Shown here in pieces: positions 26,852 through 35,409 of a stretch of 35,409 nt of DNA. Source of the stretch: Actinomycetota bacterium. GTDB lineage: Bacteria; Actinomycetota; Geothermincolia; Geothermincolales; RBG-13-55-18. Positions within the stretch are counted from its first letter, which is position 1. The number at the start of each line of letters is the position of its first letter. The stretch covers positions 1 to 35,409 of the forward strand of contig JACVJK010000017.1 in the NCBI GenBank assembly GCA_015711955.1. Reading direction: 5' to 3'. A model generated the notes under the pieces. It was not told the DNA's origin and made no database searches. It was given only the letters and a program-made list of their open reading frames with translations. The position numbers were made by a program, and so were the translations under genes.

Positions 26852-27496
26852 GCCTTAACTAAAGAGCAAGAGAGCCTGGGGGTCAAGGGCAAACCCTGGG
26901 GAGGTCAGGTTAACCGACGCTCCGGGATTACCTTCATATTCCCCGAAGGAAGTTGCATATCGCTTAAAATGCGGCGTTTTGACGGTATGGACAACACGTG
27001 TATTGTGTGACGGCGCGGTACCTTACCCTGCGCGTTTTCTCGGGGCTACCTCATAGGTGAATCATTCCATGGTTTCAGGATGGTAGCTCATCGGTCTTAT
27101 TTAGGTGGATCTCTGATCCTCGCGCAGACCCCTTTTCTCGCCACATTGCTTTCATCACCACTTTCGTCTCATGCCATATGCATTACAGGCTTGTGGGAGA
27201 GAAGGAAATGATGGTCATGTCGGGCTTCAGGGCTCTCGCCCCCGTTCAGGATAGAGGTTAACCCCTCTTCATCGTTGATCTCGGCCCATGGCGGACGCAG
27301 CTTTTCTGTCGAGAGGAACACATGTTTCCGTCAACCCGGCGAATGCCCTATTTTGATAGATGAGAAAGCGGGGAGATAATGAGAAAGGATATCAGGCTCT
27401 CATCAGGGGCAGCTCGTCGACCATGGACATGAGAGGCCTCTGTGGTCGCGGCTCATGTCGTTAGAGGATGGTGTGGATAATGGGAGGTGAGCCGGG

Positions 27497-28570
27497 ATAG
27501 AGAAGAAAAAGGTCCGTTGCAAGGGTTGCGGAAGGGATTCGGTTACCGTCTCGGCGGTCCTTGAGCAGTGCGTTTTTTGTCTCCTCGAAAAAGGCATGGA
27601 TGCCGAGACGGAAGAAAGGGCACGTGCGCGTTTCAGATTCCCTTTCGGTTTGCCAGCATATCCTCCCCGGACTGAGGGCGGGGTGCGCTGTCGAATTTGT
27701 GGCAATCTTTGCCAATTAGGGGAAGGGGAAAGGGGCTACTGTGGTATCAGAACGGCGGAAAGGGGAAAATTGGTACACTTGGCGGGGGATTCCCGTCACG
27801 GATTGGCGGAATATTACTATGACCCCCTTCCCACCAATTGCGTGGCCGCTTGGGTTTGTCCGGGAAGCCGGGCAGTGGGGAGGCGTAATCTCGCGGTTTT
27901 TTTGGGCGCTTGCAGTTTCGACTGCCTTTTCTGCCAGAACTCCCAGTTTCGGTTACTCACTGCCTCCTTGGCCCCGGTGGTCGCTCCCGAGGAGCTGGCC
28001 GAGGCTGCAGACGATACCACGGAGTGCATATGTTATTTCGGGGGTGACCCGTCACCGCAAATGCCCTTCGCCCTGAGGGCGTCCCAACTGGCTCTAAGGA
28101 GGAGAGGAGGGAAAGTCCGCATCTGCTGGGAAACCAACGGCAGCATGCACAGAGGCCTTTTGAGGCTGGCCATGGATCTCTCCCTGGTTAGCGGAGGTTG
28201 CGTGAAGTTCGATCTCAAGGCCTTTGACCCCGCATTACACCGAGCTATCTGCGGGGTGGACAACCGCCAGACGTTAGAGAACTTCGAGTACGCAGCTTCT
28301 CGCGTGTCGGAAAGGCCGGATCCTCCCCCACTGGTGGCTAGCACCCTCCTGGTACCCGGTTACGTGGAGGCGGAGGAGGTGAGCAAGATAGCCACCTTCA
28401 TCGCGGAGTTGGATCCGGAGATACCCTATTCGCTGCTGGCCTTCTATCCTCGCCACGCCATGCGGGATCTACCGGTGACCTCCCGCAAGCAGGCCGAGGA
28501 GTGTTTGGAAGCCGCCCGGGGAGCGGGCCTGAGGCGGGTTCACCTGGGAAACGTGCACCTGCTTTGTTAG
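27497..28570 (+). CDS. Radical SAM protein, PflA-like/AmmeMemoRadiSam-like, with N-terminal zinc ribbon; proposed ATA start
   Basis: GACSFDCLFCQNS (Cx3Cx2C), CRICGNLCQLGEGERGYCGIR. In-frame upstream sequence encodes VRCKGCGRDSVTVSAVLEQCVFCLLEKG. SD GGAGGTGA lies 6 nt before ATA 27497. The track start is ATG 27596. Confidence 0.8.
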   Translation: MEKKKVRCKGCGRDSVTVSAVLEQCVFCLLEKGMDAETEERARARFRFPFGLPAYPPRTEGGVRCRICGNLCQLGEGERGYCGIRTAERGKLVHLAGDSRHGLAEYYYDPLPTNCVAAWVCPGSRAVGRRNLAVFLGACSFDCLFCQNSQFRLLTASLAPVVAPEELAEAADDTTECICYFGGDPSPQMPFALRASQLALRRRGGKVRICWETNGSMHRGLLRLAMDLSLVSGGCVKFDLKAFDPALHRAICGVDNRQTLENFEYAASRVSERPDPPPLVASTLLVPGYVEAEEVSKIATFIAELDPEIPYSLLAFYPRHAMRDLPVTSRKQAEECLEAARGAGLRRVHLGNVHLLC

Positions 28571-28654
28571 GCGCAAAAAAGAAAGACCCAGCGCCACACG
28601 GATTCCGCAGTGCCATCGGGTGCACCAAAAACCGTGACCCACGAACCGGCGGCG

Positions 28655-29404
28655 TCAACGAGTCTCCTTGGGCAACGGATAGTATCCGTATGGGAGCTCC
28701 AGTCCATATTTTTCCAGCAGTTTGCCGTCGGACAGGATGTTGAAAACGTCTCCGTCCGCTACGACCTTACCCTCGCTCATCACCACCACGCGCTCGCAGT
28801 TTTCGAACACGAAGGGAAGGTCATGGGTGACGATGACCTTGGTTATCTTCAGGGACTGGAGCAATTCGGAGAGTTCTCGGCGCGCCCTGGGATCCAGGTT
28901 GCTGGAGGGCTCGTCGAGAACCAGAAGGTCAGGGTTCATGGATAGGACGGTGGCGATGGCGGCCCTTTTCTTCTGGCCGTAGCTGAGGTGAAAAGCGGAT
29001 CGCCTTTCGAAACCCTCGAGCCCCACCTGGCGCAGGGCCTTTTTCACCGCCGATTCCACTTCCTGCTGGGAAAGGCCCATGTTCATGGGGCCGAATGCCA
29101 CGTCGTCGAAGACGGTGGGAGAGAAGAGCTGATCATCGGGATCTTGAAAAACGAGGCCCACTCTACGGCGTATGTCCCTGAGGTTCGCCTTTATCACCGG
29201 CATTCCAAAGATCTTCACCTCTCCGCGACCCATCAAGATGCCGTTCAGGTGAAGTAAAAGGGTGGATTTACCCGCTCCGTTGGGCCCGACGATACCCACC
29301 GATTCGCCTTCCTCGATGACGAGGTCGATGCCCCTGAGGGCCTCGGTGCCATCGGGATAAGAATAGCGAAGGTCCTTGACCTCTACCGCGGGTCTGTGGT
29401 GCAC
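28655..29404 (-). CDS. cbiO: ECF cobalt/nickel transporter ATP-binding protein CbiO
   Basis: GPNGAGKSTLLLHLNG, VGLVFQDPDDQLFSPTVFDDVAFGP, LSYGQKKRAAIATVL, LDEPSSNLDP. Confidence 0.95.
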   Translation of the reverse strand: MHHRPAVEVKDLRYSYPDGTEALRGIDLVIEEGESVGIVGPNGAGKSTLLLHLNGILMGRGEVKIFGMPVIKANLRDIRRRVGLVFQDPDDQLFSPTVFDDVAFGPMNMGLSQQEVESAVKKALRQVGLEGFERRSAFHLSYGQKKRAAIATVLSMNPDLLVLDEPSSNLDPRARRELSELLQSLKITKVIVTHDLPFVFENCERVVVMSEGKVVADGDVFNILSDGKLLEKYGLELPYGYYPLPKETR

Positions 29405-29559
29405 TGTCCTTCCCTCCGCTATCGTACAGCAAAGCTGCTCGCTTTTCCGAAGTTAGATTCTAACCCAATACCGATCGCACTCCAATGATTCCATGGATCT
29501 CGCCGATGAGCGCAAAGGTTAAACGACATTTAGCCTAACGAGGAAAATCACTGAATCGC

Positions 29560-30321
29560 TTAAACATTGGCCAGTATCCTGGCAGCCAGCGGCACCAAGA
29601 CCGTTAGACAGAGGAAGGCGATCTCCTCCACCCCAAAAGCGAGTTCGTATATTAACCTCACCTCCCCATCGTAGCCCCGGGCCATCATCGCCGCGTAAAC
29701 CCTTTCTCCTCTTTCGTAGGAACGGAGGAACAGTGAAGCTATCATGTTCCCTATGACGCGGGATTGCCATAGCCAACGACCGTTCCAACCTCGTGAGTCC
29801 CGAGCCCTGAGCATGCGTTGTGCTTCGTCCACCAAGACGAAGATGTAGCGGTAAGCGAAGGATAGCAGGTTTATCAGGAGCGATGGCGCGCGCAGTTTTC
29901 TCAGGGCCTTGAGGAGGTCGGGGAAGGGAGTGGTGGAGGAGAGAAGGACTACCGCCAGCACACTCACGGAGGACTTGGCGGCCACGTTCCAGAGGGTCAA
30001 TAATCCCCTTCCGTGGAGGTGCAGGGGACCCAGATTGTAGCTGCCGCCCCCTTTGGAGAGAAATGGGACCACCAAGGCCACCGCGGCTATGAAGGGCAGC
30101 ACGATCATCCATCTTTTCAAAACATGTCGCCATGGCAGCCGCGCCAAGACGATGAAGGTGATTTCCAACGCGAAAAATGCCGCGAAGGCCTTCCACAGCG
30201 TGGGCGGGGTGGTAACGCAGATTACGACCAGAAAAACGGTGCCCAACACCTTGGCGCGAGGGTCCAGCCGGTGAATGGGGCTGTCGATCCCGCTGTACTT
30301 GTCCAGGAAAGCGTGCTCCAC
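29560..30321 (-). CDS. cbiQ: ECF transporter transmembrane protein CbiQ
   Basis: CbiQ-like TM pattern; IHRLDPRAKVLGTVFLVV, LLSFAYRYIFVLVDEAQRMLRARDSRG, GERVYAAMMARGYDG. Confidence 0.92.
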   Translation of the reverse strand: MEHAFLDKYSGIDSPIHRLDPRAKVLGTVFLVVICVTTPPTLWKAFAAFFALEITFIVLARLPWRHVLKRWMIVLPFIAAVALVVPFLSKGGGSYNLGPLHLHGRGLLTLWNVAAKSSVSVLAVVLLSSTTPFPDLLKALRKLRAPSLLINLLSFAYRYIFVLVDEAQRMLRARDSRGWNGRWLWQSRVIGNMIASLFLRSYERGERVYAAMMARGYDGEVRLIYELAFGVEEIAFLCLTVLVPLAARILANV

Positions 30322-30431
30322 GTAACCTCCCTTCCGATGAGGATCCGTGCGGGAGCAACCTCACGGCGCCTGTGTGCTGTTCCGTGATTGGCCTTTTTCT
30401 TGACTCCTCCACCTTCCGTGGTCGCCGATGT

Positions 30432-30821
30432 TCAGGTGGAGACCACCTCAGTTTTCTCTTCCTCCCGGCTTTCGGGTTTTTTGAGGAGCACGGCAAGACC
30501 CCAGGCCACGAAGAAAATTCCCACCGTGCCCAGAAGGCCGGCAAGGCCGGTACTCCATCGGGTAGGCTCCTCTACCTCTTTGCCCGTTTCCTCGTCCACC
30601 TTTTTTTCGTTGAGTCCCGGCACCGTGTAGTCAGGAAGAGGGGCGTTTTTCCAGGCTGGTTCTGTCTCCTCGGCTTTCTCGATGAACCCCTGGTCCTCTG
30701 CTACCCTTTCCAACCCGTCGGGATGCGTGGAGGCGAAAGGGGAGACCAACAATGCCAACGCGGCAGCGAAGGCCAGTCCCGCCAGGGCGAATATGGTGAC
30801 GCTTTTCTTGCCTTTCTCCAT
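30432..30821 (-). CDS. cbiN: PDGLE-domain cobalt transport protein (CbiN-like)
   Basis: ALLVSPFASTHPDGLERVAEDQGF and a C-terminal TM, located between cbiM and cbiQ. Confidence 0.85.
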   Translation of the reverse strand: MEKGKKSVTIFALAGLAFAAALALLVSPFASTHPDGLERVAEDQGFIEKAEETEPAWKNAPLPDYTVPGLNEKKVDEETGKEVEEPTRWSTGLAGLLGTVGIFFVAWGLAVLLKKPESREEEKTEVVST

Positions 30822-30840
30822 ATCCTTTCACCCCCTTAGA

Positions 30841-31500
30841 TCACGCGAGATTTTCCGCCCCTTGTGGCCTGTAGGTCCTTACCAGGTCAGGTCGGACGGC
30901 CATGACCAGGGACAGTACCGCCACCGTTATTATCGCCTCGCCGATGCCGATGATGGCGTGAATCGCCAGCATGGCGGGAAGCGCGACCCCCATGGGAGTG
31001 GTGCCCGATATGCCCAGTTCCACCGCGCATGCTCCGGATGCCATAACCACGGACAGCCAGGCAGCTGCCGCGGCGGAGATCAAGTAGGATCCCCGACCGC
31101 TCGGTAACGCCCTTTGCAAGAATCGAAATATGTAGTAGACCAGCACGGTTCCGATGATGCCCATGTTGAGGATGTTGGCTCCCAGGGCTGTGAGCCCGCC
31201 GTCGGCGAAGCCCAGACACTGGACCAGCAAGACCAATGCCATGACCAAACAGCCCAGCCAAGGTCCCAATAACAAAGCTGCCAGTGCCCCTCCTAAGAAA
31301 TGTCCGCTGGTTCCGCCGGCCACGGGGAAGTTGAGCATTTGGGCGGCGAATATGAAGGAAGTGACCATAGCCATGAGCGGTACCGACTTTTCATCCAATT
31401 CCTCCCGGGCTTTTCTCAGCCCGTAACCTACTGCACCCGCGGCGACGATCCCGGTCGCCACGCTGACCCCAGTGTTCAGGAAGCCATCGGGTATATGCAT
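30841..31500 (-). CDS. cbiM: Cobalt ECF transporter S component CbiM
   Basis: MHIPDGFLN…, AAQMLNFPVAGGTSGHFLGGALAALLLGPW, LVQCLGFADGGLTALGANILNMG. Confidence 0.96.
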   Translation of the reverse strand: MHIPDGFLNTGVSVATGIVAAGAVGYGLRKAREELDEKSVPLMAMVTSFIFAAQMLNFPVAGGTSGHFLGGALAALLLGPWLGCLVMALVLLVQCLGFADGGLTALGANILNMGIIGTVLVYYIFRFLQRALPSGRGSYLISAAAAAWLSVVMASGACAVELGISGTTPMGVALPAMLAIHAIIGIGEAIITVAVLSLVMAVRPDLVRTYRPQGAENLA

Positions 31501-31623
31501 AGCTGGACCTCCTTTCCTCTTCCCGTTACGTTTGGCTGCTGTTCTCCACCCACTTCGCTCACCGATAGAGTCAGATGATCCCGAGGGTCAAGCCAAACGA
31601 CCCCAGCCCAGATAGCGATCTGG

Positions 31624-31659
31624 CCAAAAACAAGGAGGCTCGGGTGAGCCCAAGCCTCC
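31624..31659 (-). terminator. Intrinsic terminator in the cbiM leader
   Basis: Minus strand GGAGGCTtGGG-ctca-CCCgAGCCTCC followed by TTGTTTTT. Confidence 0.82.
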
Positions 31660-31703
31660 GTGGCTTTCATCAAGAACAAAACGGGTCTTCTTGACCCATC
31701 CTC

Positions 31704-31733
31704 ATACTATTTAGCGCGAGGTCGTGATGTCAA
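31704..31733 (-). promoter_or_regulatory. Candidate promoter of the cbiM operon
   Basis: Minus strand TTGACA-N18-TAGTAT. Confidence 0.7.
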
Positions 31734-32152
31734 TGATCCCTCAGCTCGGGAAACACGATCAAGCCGGCGGAAGGCTGCTTACCTTTTTTCGTAAAAACCA
31801 GATTTGGTTCTGAGGCGGCCCTGGAACGCAGGTGGTCGATTTTAACCAGAAAACCAGGGTTTCAAGAGGTAAGCGGGTTTCAAGCGCATCGTTATTGTGT
31901 GCATAGCTCTGAATGCCGCTTATTATGACGGCACACATGTGAATGTGCAGCCCACGGCGAGGTCGCTGATCTAAGACGCACCGGGGTGACCCTTTCAGTT
32001 TCCTCGGCTGAAACGGTAAGCACGTCCTTTTGACCCCCGTCAACCCACACGACGATTGGAATGTAGGGGAGCTCTTTGGCGAGAGCGAGGAGTGGTCCGA
32101 TACGAGGCAGCTCTTATCGGTTCTTTTGGGTTTGACCGATGTGAGGTCGAAT

Positions 32153-32181
32153 TTGCCTAATCTCGGGAAAACATGTATAGT
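32153..32181 (+). promoter_or_regulatory. Candidate promoter of the RRM gene
   Basis: TTGCCT-N17-TATAGT. Confidence 0.6.
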
Positions 32182-32211
32182 TGAGTCGTTGGTCCGATAC
32201 CTGGAGAACGA

Positions 32212-32244
32212 TCCCGGGGAGACCGACTCCCCGGGAGTTTTTTT
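32212..32244 (+). terminator. Intrinsic terminator immediately upstream of the RRM gene RBS
   Basis: TCCCGGGGAG-accga-CTCCCCGGGA: perfect 10-bp stem, then gTTTTTTT. Confidence 0.9.
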
Positions 32245-32260
32245 GAGAGGAGGTGAGGAT

Positions 32261-32533
32261 GTGAGAATCTACGTGGGAAACATGAGCTACTCGACGAGCT
32301 CCGAGGATCTGCGGGAGGCCTTCGAGCGCTTCGGCACCGTGGAATCCGCCGAGGTGGTCATGGAGCGGGGAACCAGCCGTTCACGCGGCTTCGGTTTCGT
32401 GGAAATGCCCGACGAGTCGGAGGCGAGGAACGCCATCGCCCAACTTAACGGCAGGGAGCTGGATGGCCGTACCTTAAAGGTCAACGAGGCCAAGCCGAGG
32501 CTTGCAGAGACCAGGAGCAATTACCGCTTCTAA
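32261..32533 (+). CDS. RRM-domain RNA-binding protein
   Basis: RNP2 IYVGNM and RNP1-like RGFGFVEM; GTG start with AGGAGGTGA SD. Confidence 0.94.
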   Translation: MRIYVGNMSYSTSSEDLREAFERFGTVESAEVVMERGTSRSRGFGFVEMPDESEARNAIAQLNGRELDGRTLKVNEAKPRLAETRSNYRF

Positions 32534-32558
32534 TAGGCCGATCGAGCAGCGCAGAACT

Positions 32559-32596
32559 GGAACGGGTGGGCCTTACCGCCCGTTCCTTTTCCTTTT
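32559..32596 (+). terminator. Intrinsic terminator after the RRM gene
   Basis: GGAACGGG…CCCGTTCC stem followed by TTTTCCTTTT. Confidence 0.82.
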
Positions 32597-33111
32597 AGGG
32601 TCATGGAATCTTTTTCCTACGGGTCCAAGATGCCGTTCCTCTTCCCAACCGTGACCTCGCAACCTCGAAACCCACGTTGCGGCGGAGGCTTTTTGCCCTT
32701 GCTTTTCGGGGGATTTCGCTGGCTTTAATCTCCTGTTTTTCCCCTTTGCCCTATAGGGGTTCAGCCTTGAGCTCCACCCAGCTCATGGGCTCGAGTTCAT
32801 CTGTCCTTGGTTTCCCCGCGATGGTGCTCGGGATGAAGGAACCCGCTCGCCCGAAAGAGGTTGGACTTTTCTCCTCTCCCAAACTATGGTATTTATTTTT
32901 AAGAGGCGGTCGGCATCAAAGATCCAAGGGGTATCGGGAGCACTGCGGCGCATATTAGGTTAACAAGTACATCTAAAGCTGGAACTGCGCACTCAACCAC
33001 GTCTTCGTACTACTGGTTTCCATATAATTGTTCTTTCCCGCGAAGACTTTTCCGGCATATCTGATGTAAGTGATGGTGTAGGACAAGGTCAGGGAGGGAG
33101 GAGGTAACCAG

Positions 33112-34809
33112 ATGACGGACATCTACTCTCAAAAGCCGTGGCTCAAGAATTACGACGACCACGTGCCGCCTAACCTGGAGTACGAGGACAAGACCTTCGC
33201 GGAGAAGTTCCGGGAGACAGTCGAGAAATACGCTGACAAGACCTGCCTCATCTACTTGGGAAAGGAGATAACCTATCGGGAGATCGACCGCCTTTCAAAT
33301 CGGTTGGCCCATTACCTCATCAAAAATGGCCTAAAACCCGGGGACGTGGTGGGCATGCACATGCCAAATATACCCGCCCACTATATCGGGATCGTGGCGG
33401 TCCAGAAAGCCGGTGGAGTGTCCACCGGTTTGAGCCCCCTTCTCACTCCCCGCGAGATGGAGCATCAGCTTAACGACTCCCGGACCAAGTTCATCATGAC
33501 GGTGGACGTTCTCTTCGAGAAGATCGCCGAGGTTGCGGACAAGACCGCCTTCGAGACCGTGATAGTCAGCGAGATAGCTGATTTCCTACCGGGAATAAAG
33601 CGGGTTTTGGGCAAGGCCCTCAAGAAGATCCCCACCGGCGAGGTGAAGCCCTTGCCGGGCAAGAAAGTGGTACGCTTCATGGACGCCATAAAGGGAATGC
33701 CCGAGGACCCGGTGATGGTGAAGAGGAGCATGGACGACATCATCTTCCTCATGTACACCGGGGGGACCACGGGCCCCTCTAAGGGTGCCATGCTCACCCA
33801 GCGCAGTTATATGTGTAACCGGAAACAGGTCCTCACGTGGTTGGACCTCAGGCCCGACGAGGTGGCCCTTTCCGCCTTCCCGCTCTTCCACATCGCCGGG
33901 CTTGCCCTGGGAGGGTTCACCATGACCAACGGGGCCACCCTCATATGCGTTCCGGATCCGAGGAACGTGGACTTCCTGATAGAGTGCGCCAAGAAATACA
34001 AGCCCACGGTGATCATCAATGTGCCCACCATCTTTTACGAGCTGATGAAGCGCGAGGAGTTCAAGAGGCTCGATTTCAGCAACCTGAGGTTTTGTCTGAG
34101 CGCTGCCGCTCCTTTCCCGGTGGAGAACATAGCCGAGCTGGAGAGCGTTATCGGGAAGAACCGCTTCATCGAGCTGTACGGCATGACCGAGACCTCTCCG
34201 GTCACCTGCTGCAACCCTCGGTACGGGAAAAAGAAACCGGGTTCGGTGGGCATGCCCCTTTCGGACACCGAGTTCAAGCTGGTGGACCCGGAGACTGGAG
34301 AGCTGGTTCCGCAGGGCGAGCCGGGGGAGATCGCCATTCGTGGCCCTCAAGTCATGAAGGGATATTTCGGCAAGGCGGAGGAGACGGCCAAGGCCATAAG
34401 GGACGGCTGGATGTACACCGGGGATGTGGCCTACATGGACGAGGACGGGTACTTCTACATCGTGGACCGGGTTAAGGACATGGTGAACGTTTCCGGCTTC
34501 AAGGTATTCACCCGGGAACTGGACGACGTAATCATGAAGCATCCCGACGTGGACTTGGCCGCGTCCATCGGGGTTCCTGACCCCGAAAGGCCTGGTTCGG
34601 AGAGGGTTGCCTCCTTCATCATCCTGAAGCCGGGAGTGGAGAAGAGCGAGGCGGAGAAGGAGAAGATACTGAAATACTTGCGCGACAACGTGGCCCCGTA
34701 CAAGGTGCCCAAGGTCATCGAGTTCGTGGACCAGCTGCCCACCAGCGGGGTGGGAAAGATCCTAAAACGGGAACTGAGGGAGATGGCTCAGGAATTGCTG
34801 AAGAAGTGA
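33112..34809 (+). CDS. Long-chain acyl-CoA synthetase / AMP-dependent synthetase
   Basis: LMYTGGTTGPSKGAMLTQRS, ELYGMTETSPVTCCNP, GWMYTGDVAYMDEDGYFYIVDRVKDMV, GKILKRELRE. ATG with ggaggaggt SD. Confidence 0.95.
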   Translation: MTDIYSQKPWLKNYDDHVPPNLEYEDKTFAEKFRETVEKYADKTCLIYLGKEITYREIDRLSNRLAHYLIKNGLKPGDVVGMHMPNIPAHYIGIVAVQKAGGVSTGLSPLLTPREMEHQLNDSRTKFIMTVDVLFEKIAEVADKTAFETVIVSEIADFLPGIKRVLGKALKKIPTGEVKPLPGKKVVRFMDAIKGMPEDPVMVKRSMDDIIFLMYTGGTTGPSKGAMLTQRSYMCNRKQVLTWLDLRPDEVALSAFPLFHIAGLALGGFTMTNGATLICVPDPRNVDFLIECAKKYKPTVIINVPTIFYELMKREEFKRLDFSNLRFCLSAAAPFPVENIAELESVIGKNRFIELYGMTETSPVTCCNPRYGKKKPGSVGMPLSDTEFKLVDPETGELVPQGEPGEIAIRGPQVMKGYFGKAEETAKAIRDGWMYTGDVAYMDEDGYFYIVDRVKDMVNVSGFKVFTRELDDVIMKHPDVDLAASIGVPDPERPGSERVASFIILKPGVEKSEAEKEKILKYLRDNVAPYKVPKVIEFVDQLPTSGVGKILKRELREMAQELLKK

Positions 34810-34897
34810 AGCTTCACCCTCGAGCTCCCCATCGGGTCCACGAAGCGAGCAATCAAGCCCGATGGACTGAGTGATGGCCTCCTCGGGGACGTTTGAT

Positions 34898-34950
34898 GGG
34901 GCGGTCGGCCTCAAATGAAGATTTGGCTATGTGCCGACCGCCCCCTCTTT
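34898..34950 (+). terminator. Likely terminator after the acyl-CoA synthetase gene
   Basis: GGGGCGGTCGGC…GCCGACCGCCCC perfect 12-bp stem, with internal CAAAT-gaag-ATTTG stem in the loop, followed by cctcttt. Confidence 0.7.
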
Positions 34951-35409
34951 CATTTTGCACGGGTATTAGCCAAATCGAGGTCCTCGCTTTACCGCCACGT
35001 TGAAGAGAAGCTCAGGTCGAATGAGGGGCTACGGATCCCTTTTCGTCGGCGTAACGCTGAGGTTCTCGATGAGGGTTGGGTTTTGGGTAACCGCGCCTCT
35101 CACGGAAAGTTATGAGCTCGTATATGTTTGTCGGCGAAAGGGATGAAGAGCTCGACTTTTTTCGCCCGGCGGCCGTTGTCCCCAATGTAAGAATCCTTGT
35201 GACATGACCTAAAGCTGGCTCAGAAACGATGAAGTGTCGATTATATGCGGGGCCGTGAAAGGATGAGCTGCTCGGAGGATGTAAGCCGTCTTCCGCTCGA
35301 TTTTGGGAGGAACCGGCGGGATCGACCCTGCACGATCACGGCACGAAAGACGCGGCGATCGTTTTCTTCTCCTTCGATGAGATCAAGGCGTCTCGGGATT
35401 CCGACTTCT

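Noticed and set aside
31500-31740. Cobalamin riboswitch upstream of cbiM
   Set aside because: GCCACGG resembles part of a B12 box, but the rest of the conserved box and the required size are not visible. Kept only as a generic attenuator.
31857-31884. GGGTTTCAAG repeated twice with an 18-bp period
   Set aside because: Only 10 bp and two copies; not enough to support function.
31759-32043. 94-aa minus ORF between the cbiM leader and the RRM gene
   Set aside because: No domain, no clear SD, composition not protein-like; treated as noncoding.
33586-34542. 318-aa minus ORF antisense to acyl-CoA synthetase
   Set aside because: Shadow ORF; no recognisable domain.

Overview
The window is a high-GC bacterial chromosomal segment with ordinary housekeeping and accessory genes separated by unusually long intergenic gaps. 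I found no rRNA, tRNA, CRISPR array, transposase or phage gene. In order it contains: a truncated gene for an Asn-rich short-repeat protein (23/26-aa repeats); two small helical ORFs split by an in-frame TAG; a STAS protein; PilB/GspE ATPase (-); CysK/CysM-type cysteine synthase (-); a MtaA/uroporphyrinogen-decarboxylase-like methyltransferase (-); a LUD-domain protein; a type-B carboxylesterase (-); pabA-pabB (+) convergent with a pabC-like class IV aminotransferase/lyase (-); an apparent operon of a PASTA/PKD pseudokinase, an M23 peptidase fused to a multi-TM region, and a small membrane protein; a GlpR-like small membrane protein (-); an LCP (LytR-CpsA-Psr) protein; Hsp20 and Lon; a two-gene membrane/lipoprotein pair (-); a PflA-like/AmmeMemoRadiSam-like radical SAM protein; a cobalt ECF transporter cbiM-PDGLE/cbiN-cbiQ-cbiO (-); an RRM RNA-binding protein; and a long-chain acyl-CoA synthetase. 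The observations I rate highest are (1) the Asn-rich repeat protein with an exact 105-bp internal duplication, (2) the pseudokinase/M23 operon, (3) a radical SAM gene whose conserved N-terminal zinc ribbon lies upstream of the called ATG and appears to start at a non-standard ATA, and (4) promoter / short leader / intrinsic terminator arrangements upstream of cbiM, the RRM gene and pabA. Everything was read by eye. No homology search or folding program was run.
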